From an uncultured Coriobacteriaceae bacterium (GTDB lineage: Bacteria; Actinomycetota; Coriobacteriia; Coriobacteriales; Atopobiaceae): 64,000 nt of DNA. How positions within the stretch are numbered: position 1 is the first letter of the stretch; every line of letters starts with the position of its first letter. Shown here one piece after another: positions 45,001-50,536 of this stretch. The notes under the pieces were generated by a model, which searched no databases, was not told the DNA's origin, and saw nothing but the letters and a program-made list of their open reading frames with translations. The position numbers and the translations under genes were made by a program. The stretch is from the NCBI GenBank assembly GCA_902793195.1, contig CADBCS010000013.1:1-64000 (forward strand), read 5' to 3'.

Positions 45001-46101
45001 TCGATCACGGAGTGCTCGGTGGACGGCATTGCCGCGCAGACCTACGCGAAGGGCGGCGCCAGGCCAAAGCCCACGGTCAGGCTCAACGGCCACGAGCTGG
45101 TGGAGGGGCGCGACTACACGCTGTCGTACGAAGACAACCTTGGCATAGGCAAGGCGCGGGCAATCGTGACCGGCAAGGGCAATTTCAAGGATAGCCTCAC
45201 GGTTGAGTTCGACATCGTCGGTGGCGACACGCTTCCCGTGACCTATGCAGGCCACGCGCAGAAGAAGGGCGATGTCGCAGCGTCCGGCAACGGCAAGACG
45301 CTCGGCACGACTGGGCAGGGCCTCAGGCTGGAAGCGCTGAGCGCAACGGTGGAAGGTGGCTCGATCGAGTATCGCAGCCACCTGCAAAAGACTGGCTGGG
45401 AACCGAGCTGGTCAAAGGACGGAGCGCTTTGCGGCACTACGGGAGAATCGCGGCGTATGGAGGCCGTGCAGATGAGGCTCTCCGACAGGTTGACCGAGGC
45501 TGGCTACCATGTGTGGTATCGCGTCCACAGCCAGACCTACGGCTGGCTTGGATGGGCGAGCGACGGTGCGCCTGCCGGCACCTCTGGCATGAGCAAGCGT
45601 CTCGAGGCGGTGCAGATCGTGGTGCTGCATGGTGACGCAAGGCCTAAGGGCTACGATGCGGCCAAGCCGGCATTCTACTCACATGTTACGGTGAACGCTC
45701 ACGTGCAGCGCGATGGGTGGCTCGGGTATGCGCCCGCCGGTGTGTTTGGCACGACGGGAGAGAGCAAGCGACTGGAGGCCATGTGGGCAAAGGTCGGCTT
45801 GCCGTACGCGGGAGGCGTCGAGTACCGGACGCACGTGCAGCGAATCGGTTGGCAGGATTGGGTCGCAGACGGAACGATTGCCGGTACCACGAGGCAGGCC
45901 AAGCGCATCGAGGCCATCCGCATGCGGCTTACGGGCGAGAATGCCAAGCACCTGAGCGTGTGGTATAGGGCGCACGTGCAGGGCATCGGTTGGACCAAGT
46001 GGGTGCACGACGGTGCCTTGGCCGGTACCACGGGACGAGGCCTGAGAACCGAGGCCGTGGAGGTGGTCGTTCTCACTAAGGGTGCCGTTCCCAACAAGTA
46101 G
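36010..46101 (+). CDS. Giant secreted multidomain protein: beta-helix, lipase-like domain, Ig/InlB-like repeats, ChW repeats
   Basis: 3363-residue surface protein. Signal peptide 1-30 (TIFLLALCACLLSLPRPAYA). A right-handed beta-helix (about 35-440) has repeated YGGGVYVNETSV, KYGGGVATRNHS and KYGGGVYIGD turns. An alpha/beta-hydrolase region follows (about 530-900): RFWVAGYSRAGATTNLV carries the GxSxG nucleophile, and SIHNVINQADLVPLV a likely catalytic Asp and YGVDHYIPG a possible His. A chitobiase-like Ig unit comes near 1100. Several long InlB/Bacteroidetes-type repeats follow (HKVKVYNEYN, KHTFTVKVGS, DKYHQVNIAR), each with a 'W-EG...KSVTAK' core and a 'TMPAGG'-like end. Big_4-like Ig units follow near 2700 (DSDI-QQLPATTTLTMEDGV). 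At the end are a Gly-rich Ig unit and about six ChW repeats (HLQKTGWEPSWSKDGALCG and so on). No LPxTG motif is seen, so ChW binding is the likely anchor. GAGGAG precedes the ATG. Confidence 0.9.
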   Translation: MNRRTPALAPTIFLLALCACLLSLPRPAYAASMVDLSVDGAKSYPNSLADLQKALKAAGGKNKTVVIDFNQDVYGDPLELPKKTTITINLNGHTINRNLTSPDSSGHAMLVESNSRVTINGGTTTAQKQVKAWNPNGTTTWRTLTVSGLITGGYSTNKSGGIYLESGARLTLNNVTIAGCRAEQKGGTDGYGGGIWAGGSDVTVALNNSNVSYNYAYNDGGGIASTSKLFNLFMSNSRVANNFARRDGGGIALKASKATVTGDANTTVANNSCGDEYGGGVYVNETSVSVSGFTVEHNQAKYGGGVATRNHSITLSLLNIHDNTAKYGGGVYIGDFTNVASTATDSMGGCTITKNSTTEDRTWGRGAGVYVVGSGRGWLVKSFSLEIGGKTIIKDNGSGSGNLIMGSTGVHPNFTLTGDSDVYMGYETITEDAVQVTHDRLKGPNCIRYLKAENLGYHFTYHPSGSKRKIFYVKNGKDDAEKYGTTYGERQTVDRIASAAAAPRTDGKTYKGYPVTRGYVRFPSGVEEEVDLATPFFYSDGYFFDDPEVYNPHLATASMCMAMSGFYLNSGNKNQADGYINKHASARQFMADIGCDDQSTYVNDFNVQKPGIDTIGVTISHKELKHEDGTGSDRYLIPVAIRGSNYEAEWTSNVTLNKATDVPGGEAAGFASAANKVYKEIRSYMQRHNIPAYKARFWVAGYSRAGATTNLVCKRLIDNLSAGQAKVFGYPMEAPQGGANATGIDDRNYFSIHNVINQADLVPLVAPSAMGFKRYGVDHYIPGTNASTPELVENDAVTRAGVGGPNRRYLYADNIPIYSNDSNYGNEGAIAQLKAIDPNIVFDDYFATCSMDFVPSPSIFEKPTGKTVVYEEQFLRDFLNELQVAAISNRDSYASDLEPTFRTVMGMLFGMEPSRTKAFMDRASTTMNRFDMLFASWDEHSMFRIWYSLIGDWNKSSAAKKKEYTDYIYKKLKETDALDVLTKEERAKFDAAWPKLLDFIMRVLDRDYNTKSYDTAKMMMLGTFGYNTSRIMANHYPEITLAWLRTYDDFYTNERTATAIQNAPSVSTPSASVGKTNLKGGGQVNEIPSGKQTVTLDVTNATGEAIYYKMSGAKTSANTCKNGYDIYRGGIDLGSVAKDDTYTITAYAISYGTKSPEATYQISVTGALHKVKVYNEYNARLNRKSETYEWSEGTQQEVEAKETAERQLDSWRVWDEKGRDVTSQVLGDQQMRKKTATFTMPAGGQYGLSQDYKLTFSASFKWKTREYPKHTFTVKVGSSTETFQAAENQTFKYDATSKIPAGKHFKEWKVTDQAGADVTRFMRPGYRNSRTEDFVWGSKSKPNLYCEVTGNNQTVSQTNEPRAYTFAQGYNLTFEAVLEDVATVDAIKIRGVGEAASGANKATIEYYAGSNKVHELRQYAIWKSSQSTARNEDATVTTTTTYKAMLNCPVVPGKPFVADDEAMKVEAEVGGVLNKEGYKVEWSRQGDGAMQVTITKVETRTTGMPTFAYSITANACDKNDADRNVLSEGGQELTSTQTLNADADGVLWFVNGPDVRGGRFCGYEAATDSGLEKTNANDPYDNTFKVVDKTKPLTVNMLYVPEISQIEVAKFPQPVTGEPLASKDSEGIDLTCVVDEGSAFAGAFKTQVTSLDWQPTPGADQKAAGDTAYVAELELACIDEDDGPYECAFALGGVSVSTGSEHPAFESASFDSATGKLCLYLNKTERDTKHKVTVVDCQKDDTAEDAKAKTYSWNEGEAKSVTAKSYDVFAFSGWNVTDGTHDAKEAMGLTDDDLKQQTLAFVMPNKGGTLGDGYELHLEASYVPKASGLRAIIAEPTGTALADTAQIKWRATEESEQRTVTVPVAWGASVQSGGDQTDLCTYTATMRLDAAAAAEFTPGDLTVAAGRSDAEDYANVTTAYSRNADGSMTVSVTFAPIQTAANKEDVTIEAYDANAGSKLASVSDTTLTVSWDMDDNGAFELLPPAMDGAAFVGWEVPDNSKVERIGTTGSRFRLKDAVAGDPCNVRALYVPEVTSVTIAGVAAPVAGQQLTELSNNNVTATLGFSDATKTLFGENALPGGADATSRIRVANLAWTPEAAGNEADFETAYTAAAKVVARRVKMKGGQEVEDGVWRFVYARGASVRADGASTTRLNAAADTAVLHFPQTGRDKYHQVNIARSTYNTNGEEYVTSWHEGNTYVVTARGIDDKLFFGWTIVDGSGADVATGLGLSADDLKSETIRVTMPTYVEGGAFAKDYRLAIAANYADKLNAITATVPQPALDAEQLPTKATLTWGEGQDQTAEVDLWWDCESEVTEGEGKTVTESYTAAMQLDAQRGQAFARAVTVTGATTSVDGPQVRENGATWTWNPDGSATITVAFDPIVTHVEARRVVVQACDVNTSEQAKVAGTEDEELTLPVDGENTFAAYAPEVAGAEFVDWVVPDKVAKVNAPQPDSQHGADALEDGRAVGFFQFEGDAPAGATYTIKALYKPVVDVVQTVFAAPKAGQAMATKDDATANFTLQNDGFSPVTVAVGALAWDPAAEAGGTAAYGRKYDATVTLAPAEGKQFAYADDLLPDYEVAGEGDEDDAAMVEYAVEDPAHTMYVSFYQTETPGLQRIVDSYPIVATNDKNSAAVLKLLLPTQVDIEVVGNATKKANVTWDDPVCDEDGGKAYESFWYAEGTITLPDGVTLPDDASPDALRVCVPIYVMASDTLNLLDVEQPADLTDVDPNSDIAQQLPATTTLTMEDGVQEDVAVEWGEPTLVEDGEDMSESVWTVTGAVKTPLPSWIVNPEGAGHVDLTLALNAYVNPPDRQREPADPPYATLDDGIFDLSQVIYLDAHNPNARIYYTTDTGAGLADFEEYVPGTPIYLDRTTVDEDSLMAIQAYATEEGRDPSEVVSYLYMLDEAIDVPEGMELVYNGEEQLGVWSGDDYALMGPSSGSRIDEYGDAVATSAGTYTVRAHIADGLQWQLGEPDEEGNAETTTDDQTVTFKILPASITECSVDGIAAQTYAKGGARPKPTVRLNGHELVEGRDYTLSYEDNLGIGKARAIVTGKGNFKDSLTVEFDIVGGDTLPVTYAGHAQKKGDVAASGNGKTLGTTGQGLRLEALSATVEGGSIEYRSHLQKTGWEPSWSKDGALCGTTGESRRMEAVQMRLSDRLTEAGYHVWYRVHSQTYGWLGWASDGAPAGTSGMSKRLEAVQIVVLHGDARPKGYDAAKPAFYSHVTVNAHVQRDGWLGYAPAGVFGTTGESKRLEAMWAKVGLPYAGGVEYRTHVQRIGWQDWVADGTIAGTTRQAKRIEAIRMRLTGENAKHLSVWYRAHVQGIGWTKWVHDGALAGTTGRGLRTEAVEVVVLTKGAVPNK

Positions 46102-46143
46102 GGGCGAGCGCTACAATCGGCTTGGGACAAGAAAGGAGGTGGC

Positions 46144-46338
46144 GTGGGTAACTATCTGAGTCTAGGCCCATATGGGTTCGAAGAGATTCGAAACGGCACG
46201 TATGTTGACAAGACCGGGCTCATCGGGCTCGTCAACTCCGTTGTGGCGCACGCCGAAAAGCTCGTATGCGTGAGTCGCCCCCGCCGCTTTGGCAAGTCGT
46301 TCGCGGCCAAGACGCTGTGGCAAGACTTCGAGCCGTAG
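46144..46338 (+). pseudogene. Truncated AAA-ATPase-like gene (first 64 codons)
   Basis: Begins with a GTG after AAAGGAGG and reads GPYGFEEIRNGTYVDKTGLI, then VCVSRPRRFGKSFAAKTL, which is the N-terminus of the predicted AAA-ATPase_like family (full length usually over 500 residues), with its P-loop. It then stops at QDFEP. The expression signals are intact but the ATPase core is gone. Confidence 0.8.
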
Positions 46339-46349
46339 GAGGGTCCAAG

Positions 46350-46907
46350 ATGAAGGTAATCGATCCGCGCACGATGCACCACCTCGCGACTGGCGTGCCC
46401 GAGGGCGAAAACGTGACGAAGGCGGTCAAGCATTACCGGGATGTCGCGAGCCTATACCAAAGCCCTCGCGACGACGATCCCGTGGTGTACGAGATCTACA
46501 CGCACGACGAGGGGCCGGCGCGGCAGGGCAACCTGCTCTGGGGTCTCACCGTCATGAAGCCCGTCGATTCCAACGGCGAGTGCAACATGACGCGCGGCCA
46601 CTTTCACGAGGATCGCGATTGCACCGAGTATTACTTTTGCCTGCGCGGAGAGGGGCTGCTATTGCTCATGGACGATGACGGCAAAACGTGGGCCGAGCGC
46701 ATGTGCGAGGGGTCGCTCCACCACATCGACGGGCACCTCGCGCACCGCTGCGTGAATACCTCCGCGACCGACGAGCTGTGGATTGGCGCATGCTGGCCGA
46801 CCGTTTCTGGCCACGACTACGCCGCCGTTGAGCAGCGCGAGTTCGGCTTTCGCGTCAAGCGCGTCGGTGACGACATCGTATTTGAGAAGCGCTTCACGAA
46901 CAAATAG
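46350..46907 (+). CDS. pgiA: Cupin-type glucose-6-phosphate isomerase
   Basis: Metal-dependent phosphoglucose isomerase (185 residues) of the archaeal/bacterial cupin family, linking glucose-6-phosphate and fructose-6-phosphate. The metal and substrate residues are in GHFHEDRDCTEYYFCLRGEG (H-x-H and Glu) and HHIDGHLAHRCVN (third His). LYQSPRDDDPVVYEIY is also typical. GGAGGG before MKVIDPR fixes the start; it lies 11 bases after the truncated ATPase, so it may have lost or borrowed a promoter. It is unrelated to the canonical Pgi; an extra copy of the ordinary enzyme may exist elsewhere. Confidence 0.88.
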   Translation: MKVIDPRTMHHLATGVPEGENVTKAVKHYRDVASLYQSPRDDDPVVYEIYTHDEGPARQGNLLWGLTVMKPVDSNGECNMTRGHFHEDRDCTEYYFCLRGEGLLLLMDDDGKTWAERMCEGSLHHIDGHLAHRCVNTSATDELWIGACWPTVSGHDYAAVEQREFGFRVKRVGDDIVFEKRFTNK

Positions 46908-46909
46908 GG

Positions 46910-47764
46910 GACCGCTCCTTCTCCGTCTTCATCACGGGGTCGAACTACAACCTGCTCTCCGGTGAGCTCGCGACCATATAGTAGTTGCTCCAACGAACGA
47001 TGGCTCCGCGAGGTCGCGAGACGGGGAGCAGACACGTCCTTGGGCCTGCGTCGTCCGTTGCTTCTCCCCATAGTTGCGTCTCGGGTCGGCACACCGACCC
47101 GGCGCGGTTCTATCGCAACTACCAGAAGACCTACATCGAGCGCGACGTGCGCGAGGTCGACGGGGCCGCCAGCCTCGTGGACTTTTCCCGCTTCATGCGC
47201 GCGGCCGCGGCTCAGGTTGGCCAGCTCCTCAACGTGGAGTCGCTCGCGCGCGATGTGGACGTCCCACGGCGTAAGGCCCAGGAATGGCTCGGCATCCTCG
47301 AGCGCTCCGACGTCGTCTTCCTGCTCCAGCCCTACTCCAACAACGCCCTCACGCGCGCTGTCAAGACGCCCAAGCTCTACTTCACTGATACGGGTCTTGC
47401 CGCCTGGCTCGGGCGATGGACGAGCCCTGGCTCCATGGCCGCCGGCGCCAAGGGCGGGGACCTCTTCGAGAACTATGTGGTCTCGGAGATCCGTAAGTCG
47501 CTGAACAACGCGGGGCAGGATGCCGAGCTGTGGTTCTACCGCGACCGCGATGCGAGGGAGATCGACCTCGTCATCGAGCGTGATGGCGCGCTTACGCCCA
47601 TCGAGGTGAAGCGCGGCGCAAGCCCGAGGAGGTCGGCGTCATCGGCGTTCGGCCTGCTCGACCGCTCCGGGCTCGAGCGTGGCACCGGCGCCGTGGTGTG
47701 CATGAAGGAGCGCGTGGGGTACGCCAGCCGCGACTGCGTCTACGTACCAGCCTGGGTGTTGTAG
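46910..47764 (+). pseudogene. Broken DUF4143-type ATPase gene
   Basis: Two pieces of one family. The first (46910-46981) reads DRSFSVFITGSNYNLLSGEL, the sensor region of the ATPase, and ends in a stop. The second, in another frame (from about 47095), reads FYRNYQKTYIERDVREVDG, LLNVESLARDVDVPRRKAQE, KLYFTDTGLAAWLG, GDLFENYVVSEIRKS, EIDLVIERDGALTPIEVKRG and ends VYVPAWVL, a nearly complete C-terminal half including DUF4143. The Walker A half is missing and about 110 bases between the pieces are unrelated. It is of a different subfamily from the intact gene at 31.6 kb. Confidence 0.85.
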
Positions 47765-47953
47765 GACCGACAGCATCACTGCAAGTCTGTTTGGGTAGTG
47801 CTTGGATTGTTGCTGCGAGGCTGCCGCAGGAGAGCAATCATGTAGAAGATGAGTGCCGCCATTGCGATTTGACGGGGCTTGCGTGGGTCGTCCTTGCACC
47901 TAACAGGGGTTAACATAATGGCGTTGGGACAAACCCCTACCCACGGAGGAGCC

Positions 47954-48637
47954 ATGGACCTCTTTGCCGGACTGCGTGAATTCAGCTTTGCCGCCATCGC
48001 CTTGCGCCTGCTGGGTGCCTTGGTGTGCGGCGCGATGGTGGGCCTCGACCGCGAGATGCGCAGCAAGAAGGCGGGTCTCAAGACGCACGTGCTGGTCTGC
48101 CTTGGCGCGGCCCTCTGCATGGTCGTGTCGGAGTGCATCATCCTCGGGCGCGAAGGCGTCACCACCGACGCCACGCGCATCGCGGCCAACGTGGTCACCG
48201 GCGTGGGATTCCTCTGCGCAGCCACGCTGATGAACCGGGGCAACGGCTCGACGCACGGCTTCACCACGGCGGCGGGCCTTTGGGCCACCGCCATCATCGG
48301 GCTTGCCTGCGGGACGGGCTGGCTTGAGGTGGGCCTGCTTGCAGCTGCGATCATGCTGCTGGTGTTCGCACTGCTCGGACGCGTGGACGACTACGTCACG
48401 GGCATCTCGCGCGGCTTTGGCATCTATGGTGAGCTTGCGAGCTACGACGACGTGGCGACGCTGCTCGAAATCCTGCGCGAGGCGGGCGTGCGCGTGAGCG
48501 ACTTGCATGTGGCGAAGAGTCCCGTGGACACGGCCATCGTGCAGCTCCGTGGCGTCACACCGCATCTGTGCGAGAAGCAGGCGCTGATAGAGCGCCTGCG
48601 GTCGATGCATTGCGTGCGCTATTTGGAAGTGGTGTAG
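47954..48637 (+). CDS. MgtC/SapB family membrane protein
   Basis: Inner-membrane protein of 227 residues. Four or five helices in the N-terminal half carry the family signature LVCGAMVGLDREMRSKKAGLKTHVLVCLGAAL and TDATRIAANVVTGVGFLCAAT, then GFTTAAGLWATAIIGLACG. A soluble C-terminal ACT-like part (GIYGELASYDDVATLLEIL...) follows. Members adjust Mg homeostasis or P-type ATPase activity; the exact role is unknown here. GGAGGAG precedes MDLFAGL; the longer frame is unlikely. A CGATCG-AGTA-CGATCG element lies just after the stop. Confidence 0.88.
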   Translation: MDLFAGLREFSFAAIALRLLGALVCGAMVGLDREMRSKKAGLKTHVLVCLGAALCMVVSECIILGREGVTTDATRIAANVVTGVGFLCAATLMNRGNGSTHGFTTAAGLWATAIIGLACGTGWLEVGLLAAAIMLLVFALLGRVDDYVTGISRGFGIYGELASYDDVATLLEILREAGVRVSDLHVAKSPVDTAIVQLRGVTPHLCEKQALIERLRSMHCVRYLEVV

Positions 48638-48778
48638 CTGGCGATCGAGTACGATCGAATTGCCTCCTTCGGTGCCTTGGCGACGTGGGACGCGGAGCAC
48701 ATTGTCTGTGTGCACAAACGAGCCGGCCTTCCGTCGGTCATCAGATGGGGAAGGCGGGCAGGCTAAGTCCCGCCCTTG

Positions 48779-48901
48779 TCCAAGGCGTTCAACGGCATGT
48801 ACGCTGTGGATAACCTCGACTTGCACGTGCCCGAAGGGGCCATCTACGGCTTCATCGGCGAGAACGAGGCGGCTGACGCTCAGACCTTCACCAACGCCTA
48901 G
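48779..48901 (+). pseudogene. Remnant of an ABC exporter ATPase
   Basis: Reads SKAFNGMYAVDNLDLHVPEG, AIYGFIGEN, the start of a bacteriocin/lantibiotic-type ABC ATPase. Walker A (normally GPNGAGKST) is replaced by GENEAADAQT and a stop follows after 40 codons. Confidence 0.75.
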
Positions 48902-48904
48902 CGG

Positions 48905-49148
48905 GTGCTGGAGATGGTGCAAGGTGGTGCCGATGGCATGGACCTCATGGCGCTCGCGCTGCTCTGCAATACCAACATGGTGTTCATCTTCACCGCCCTC
49001 CTCGTGAGTATATTTGTCTCGCACGACTACGGCTCGGGCTTTATCAAGTCCATCTTCACCGTGCATGCTAGGAGGGTGGACTACGTGATCTCGAAGACGC
49101 CGGTGGGCGTGTTTGCCGGTAGCTGCATGGTGCTCGCCCACTTTGGGG
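48905..49148 (+). pseudogene. Remnant of an ABC-2-type permease
   Basis: LLVSIFVSHDYGSGFIKSIF, TVHARRVDYVISKTPVGVFAGSCM is characteristic of lantibiotic-immunity ABC permeases (membrane helix, then the SHDYGSGFIKxI loop). Only about 80 codons remain; the match breaks at the helicase remnant. It forms a degraded exporter locus with the preceding ATPase piece. Confidence 0.72.
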
Positions 49149-49149
49149 G

Positions 49150-49501
49150 GTCTCCGTGGAGGTTGTGCTCAGGGAGTCGAGGAAGCCCTCTATGGAATGG
49201 CGACAGGTGCTCGCGGTGCTGCGCGACCTGGGCTGCGAGGTGCGGCTCGCGAGCGGGGGAGAGCCGCTCAACGTCGTTGTGATAGACGGACCACTGGTGT
49301 GGTGCGGGGACACAGCGCCTCTGGCGTACCCCCCGGAGGGACGACTGTGCGCTGCGCTTGGTGAGCCGCGGGGTGGCCGCGGAGCTTGTGAAGGCACTCA
49401 AGGCCAGAGGGACTGGACGGCTCTCCATGATGGGCCTCTGCTCCGCAACCGGTCCTGTGGAGGTGGGCCGATGGCGACGTCAGATCCGTCTTCGCAAGCT
49501 T
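49150..49501 (+). pseudogene. Remnant of a helicase C-terminal PLD-like domain, frameshifted
   Basis: Reads VEVVLRESRKPSMEWRQVLA, LGCEVRLASGGEPLNVVVID and GPLVWCGDTAPLAY, then continues after a one-base shift near 49340 as DDCALRLVSRGVAAELVKAL. The 'VIDxxLVWxGxxxxLxYxxxxD' pattern is that of phospholipase-D-like modules at the end of some DEAD/DEAH helicases. The helicase body is absent. Confidence 0.6.
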
Positions 49502-49516
49502 GCGGGCTGGCCCTGA

Positions 49517-49557
49517 TTACCCTACAATCAACTTGATTTGAAGTATTTGTAGGGTAA
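49517..49557. promoter_or_regulatory. Operator-like inverted repeat TTACCCTACAA ... TTGTAGGGTAA
   Basis: Two perfect 11-base arms 19 bases apart, directly before the two-gene nucleotidyltransferase locus. The position fits an autoregulatory site of a toxin-antitoxin pair. A TTGATT hexamer lies between the arms. Confidence 0.7.
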
Positions 49558-49569
49558 GGAGCACTAATC

Positions 49570-49893
49570 GTGTCGATTCTCGAAGAGGTGCTCGTCGAGG
49601 AGTACGAGCGGTCGGAGAGGGTGTCACGCGCCCTCACGGCCGAGCTCGCCGGCCTCCCGCGCGGCAGCGTGCGCGAGCGCACGATCAACGGGCGGCCCTA
49701 TTACTACCTCCAGTACCGGGAGGGGAGCCACGTAAGAAGCGACTACGTCCCGCGCGAGGACGTCGAGGCGCTGCGCGAGGGGCTAGCACGACGCAAGGAG
49801 GTCGTCGCCGCGCTCAAGGAGCAAGAGCGGTCGCGCAGGCAGATCGAGAAGGCGCTGGGAAGGGGGTTCGCGGATGAACACGCAGGAGCGTGA
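49570..49893 (+). CDS. Small DUF6788-like protein, probable partner of a nucleotidyltransferase
   Basis: 107 residues, no membrane segment. The conserved core is RERTINGRPYYYLQYREGSHVRSDYV, found in small proteins encoded next to MNT-type nucleotidyltransferases; this naming is from memory of the family and moderate in certainty. The C-terminal half is a charged helix (LARRKEVVAALKEQERSRRQIEKAL), possibly coiled coil. It uses a GTG start with AAGGAG upstream. The 3' end overlaps the next gene by 20 bases, indicating coupled translation. It may act as the antitoxin and bind the palindrome upstream; this is inference. Confidence 0.7.
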   Translation: MSILEEVLVEEYERSERVSRALTAELAGLPRGSVRERTINGRPYYYLQYREGSHVRSDYVPREDVEALREGLARRKEVVAALKEQERSRRQIEKALGRGFADEHAGA

Positions 49894-50092
49894 GCTGGTA
49901 AGGTTCCTACGCCTTCTGGACGGGCTCGGCTGCCTGCAGCACGTGATGCTCATCGGCTCGTGGGCCGAGCTCCTCTACGAGCGGGCAGGTCTGCTCGAGG
50001 GGTTCGAGCCGAGCAAAAAGACGATGGACATCGACTTCCTCGTGCGCAACGTCGGAGGAACAAGTCAGGGACCTTTTCTTTGTTACCGGTAA
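49874..50092 (+). pseudogene. Truncated nucleotidyltransferase (MNT-like)
   Basis: The N-terminal part MNTQERELVRFLRLLDGLG, VMLIGSWAELLYERAG and KKTMDIDFLVRN has the G-S-x-A loop and the D-x-D metal motif of the nucleotidyltransferase superfamily. After VRN the frame runs into sequence belonging to another protein and stops. Nearly the whole C-terminal half is missing, so the expected toxin is probably inactive. Confidence 0.78.
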
Positions 50093-50450
50093 GCGGCGCA
50101 ACCTCGTACGCGGAAATGCGTTGTCAAGCCTATGGTGGAAGGGAAACCTGACCTTCGATTCCGCCGCGAGCAACCCCTACTGGATCGCTGAGAGGCTGGC
50201 AACCACGACAAACTTTGCCGACTTTCTCGACACCTTCAACTCTTACAGCATCAAAAGGGCTAGAGGCATCGCAAAAGCGGTGGCGGAAGTCATTGACGAG
50301 AGGGGTCTGGGCTTGCTCCAAATGAAGCCCTTTCGCGCACTCAACAAATACCTGAACCGCTTCTCGGCGGTGGCGCCGCTCGACTTTCTTACTGAGGTAG
50401 AGATTCACGACATCGCCAAGCAAGAGTTCGAGAGAATTGTGAGCCCATGA
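50052..50450 (+). pseudogene. C-terminal remnant of a DUF6339-like protein
   Basis: In another frame from the junction at about 50055: EEQVRDLFFVTGKRRNLVRG, LSSLWWKGNLTFDSAASNPY, and a helical tail ending KQEFERIVSP. The W-x-G-x-x-x-x-D...PYW core resembles a small family (DUF6339) seen beside HNH endonucleases; this match is tentative. Its own start codon is gone, and the ATG at 50121 lies inside the domain. It ends 86 bases before the HNH gene. Confidence 0.6.
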
Positions 50451-50536
50451 AATCCCATGGCGCCAATCATCGCTAAGCAGCCAACGTCTGCCAACGCGCT
50501 CTTGCGCAAAATCGCTTCGTACGAGATCATCGTCTC

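Noticed and set aside
36718-45387. Two long minus-strand frames (1067 and 840 residues) under the giant protein gene
   Set aside because: They lie antisense to a clearly coding frame with signal peptide and domains. Their translations are Arg/His/Val-rich with no domain, as expected for antisense frames in GC-rich DNA.
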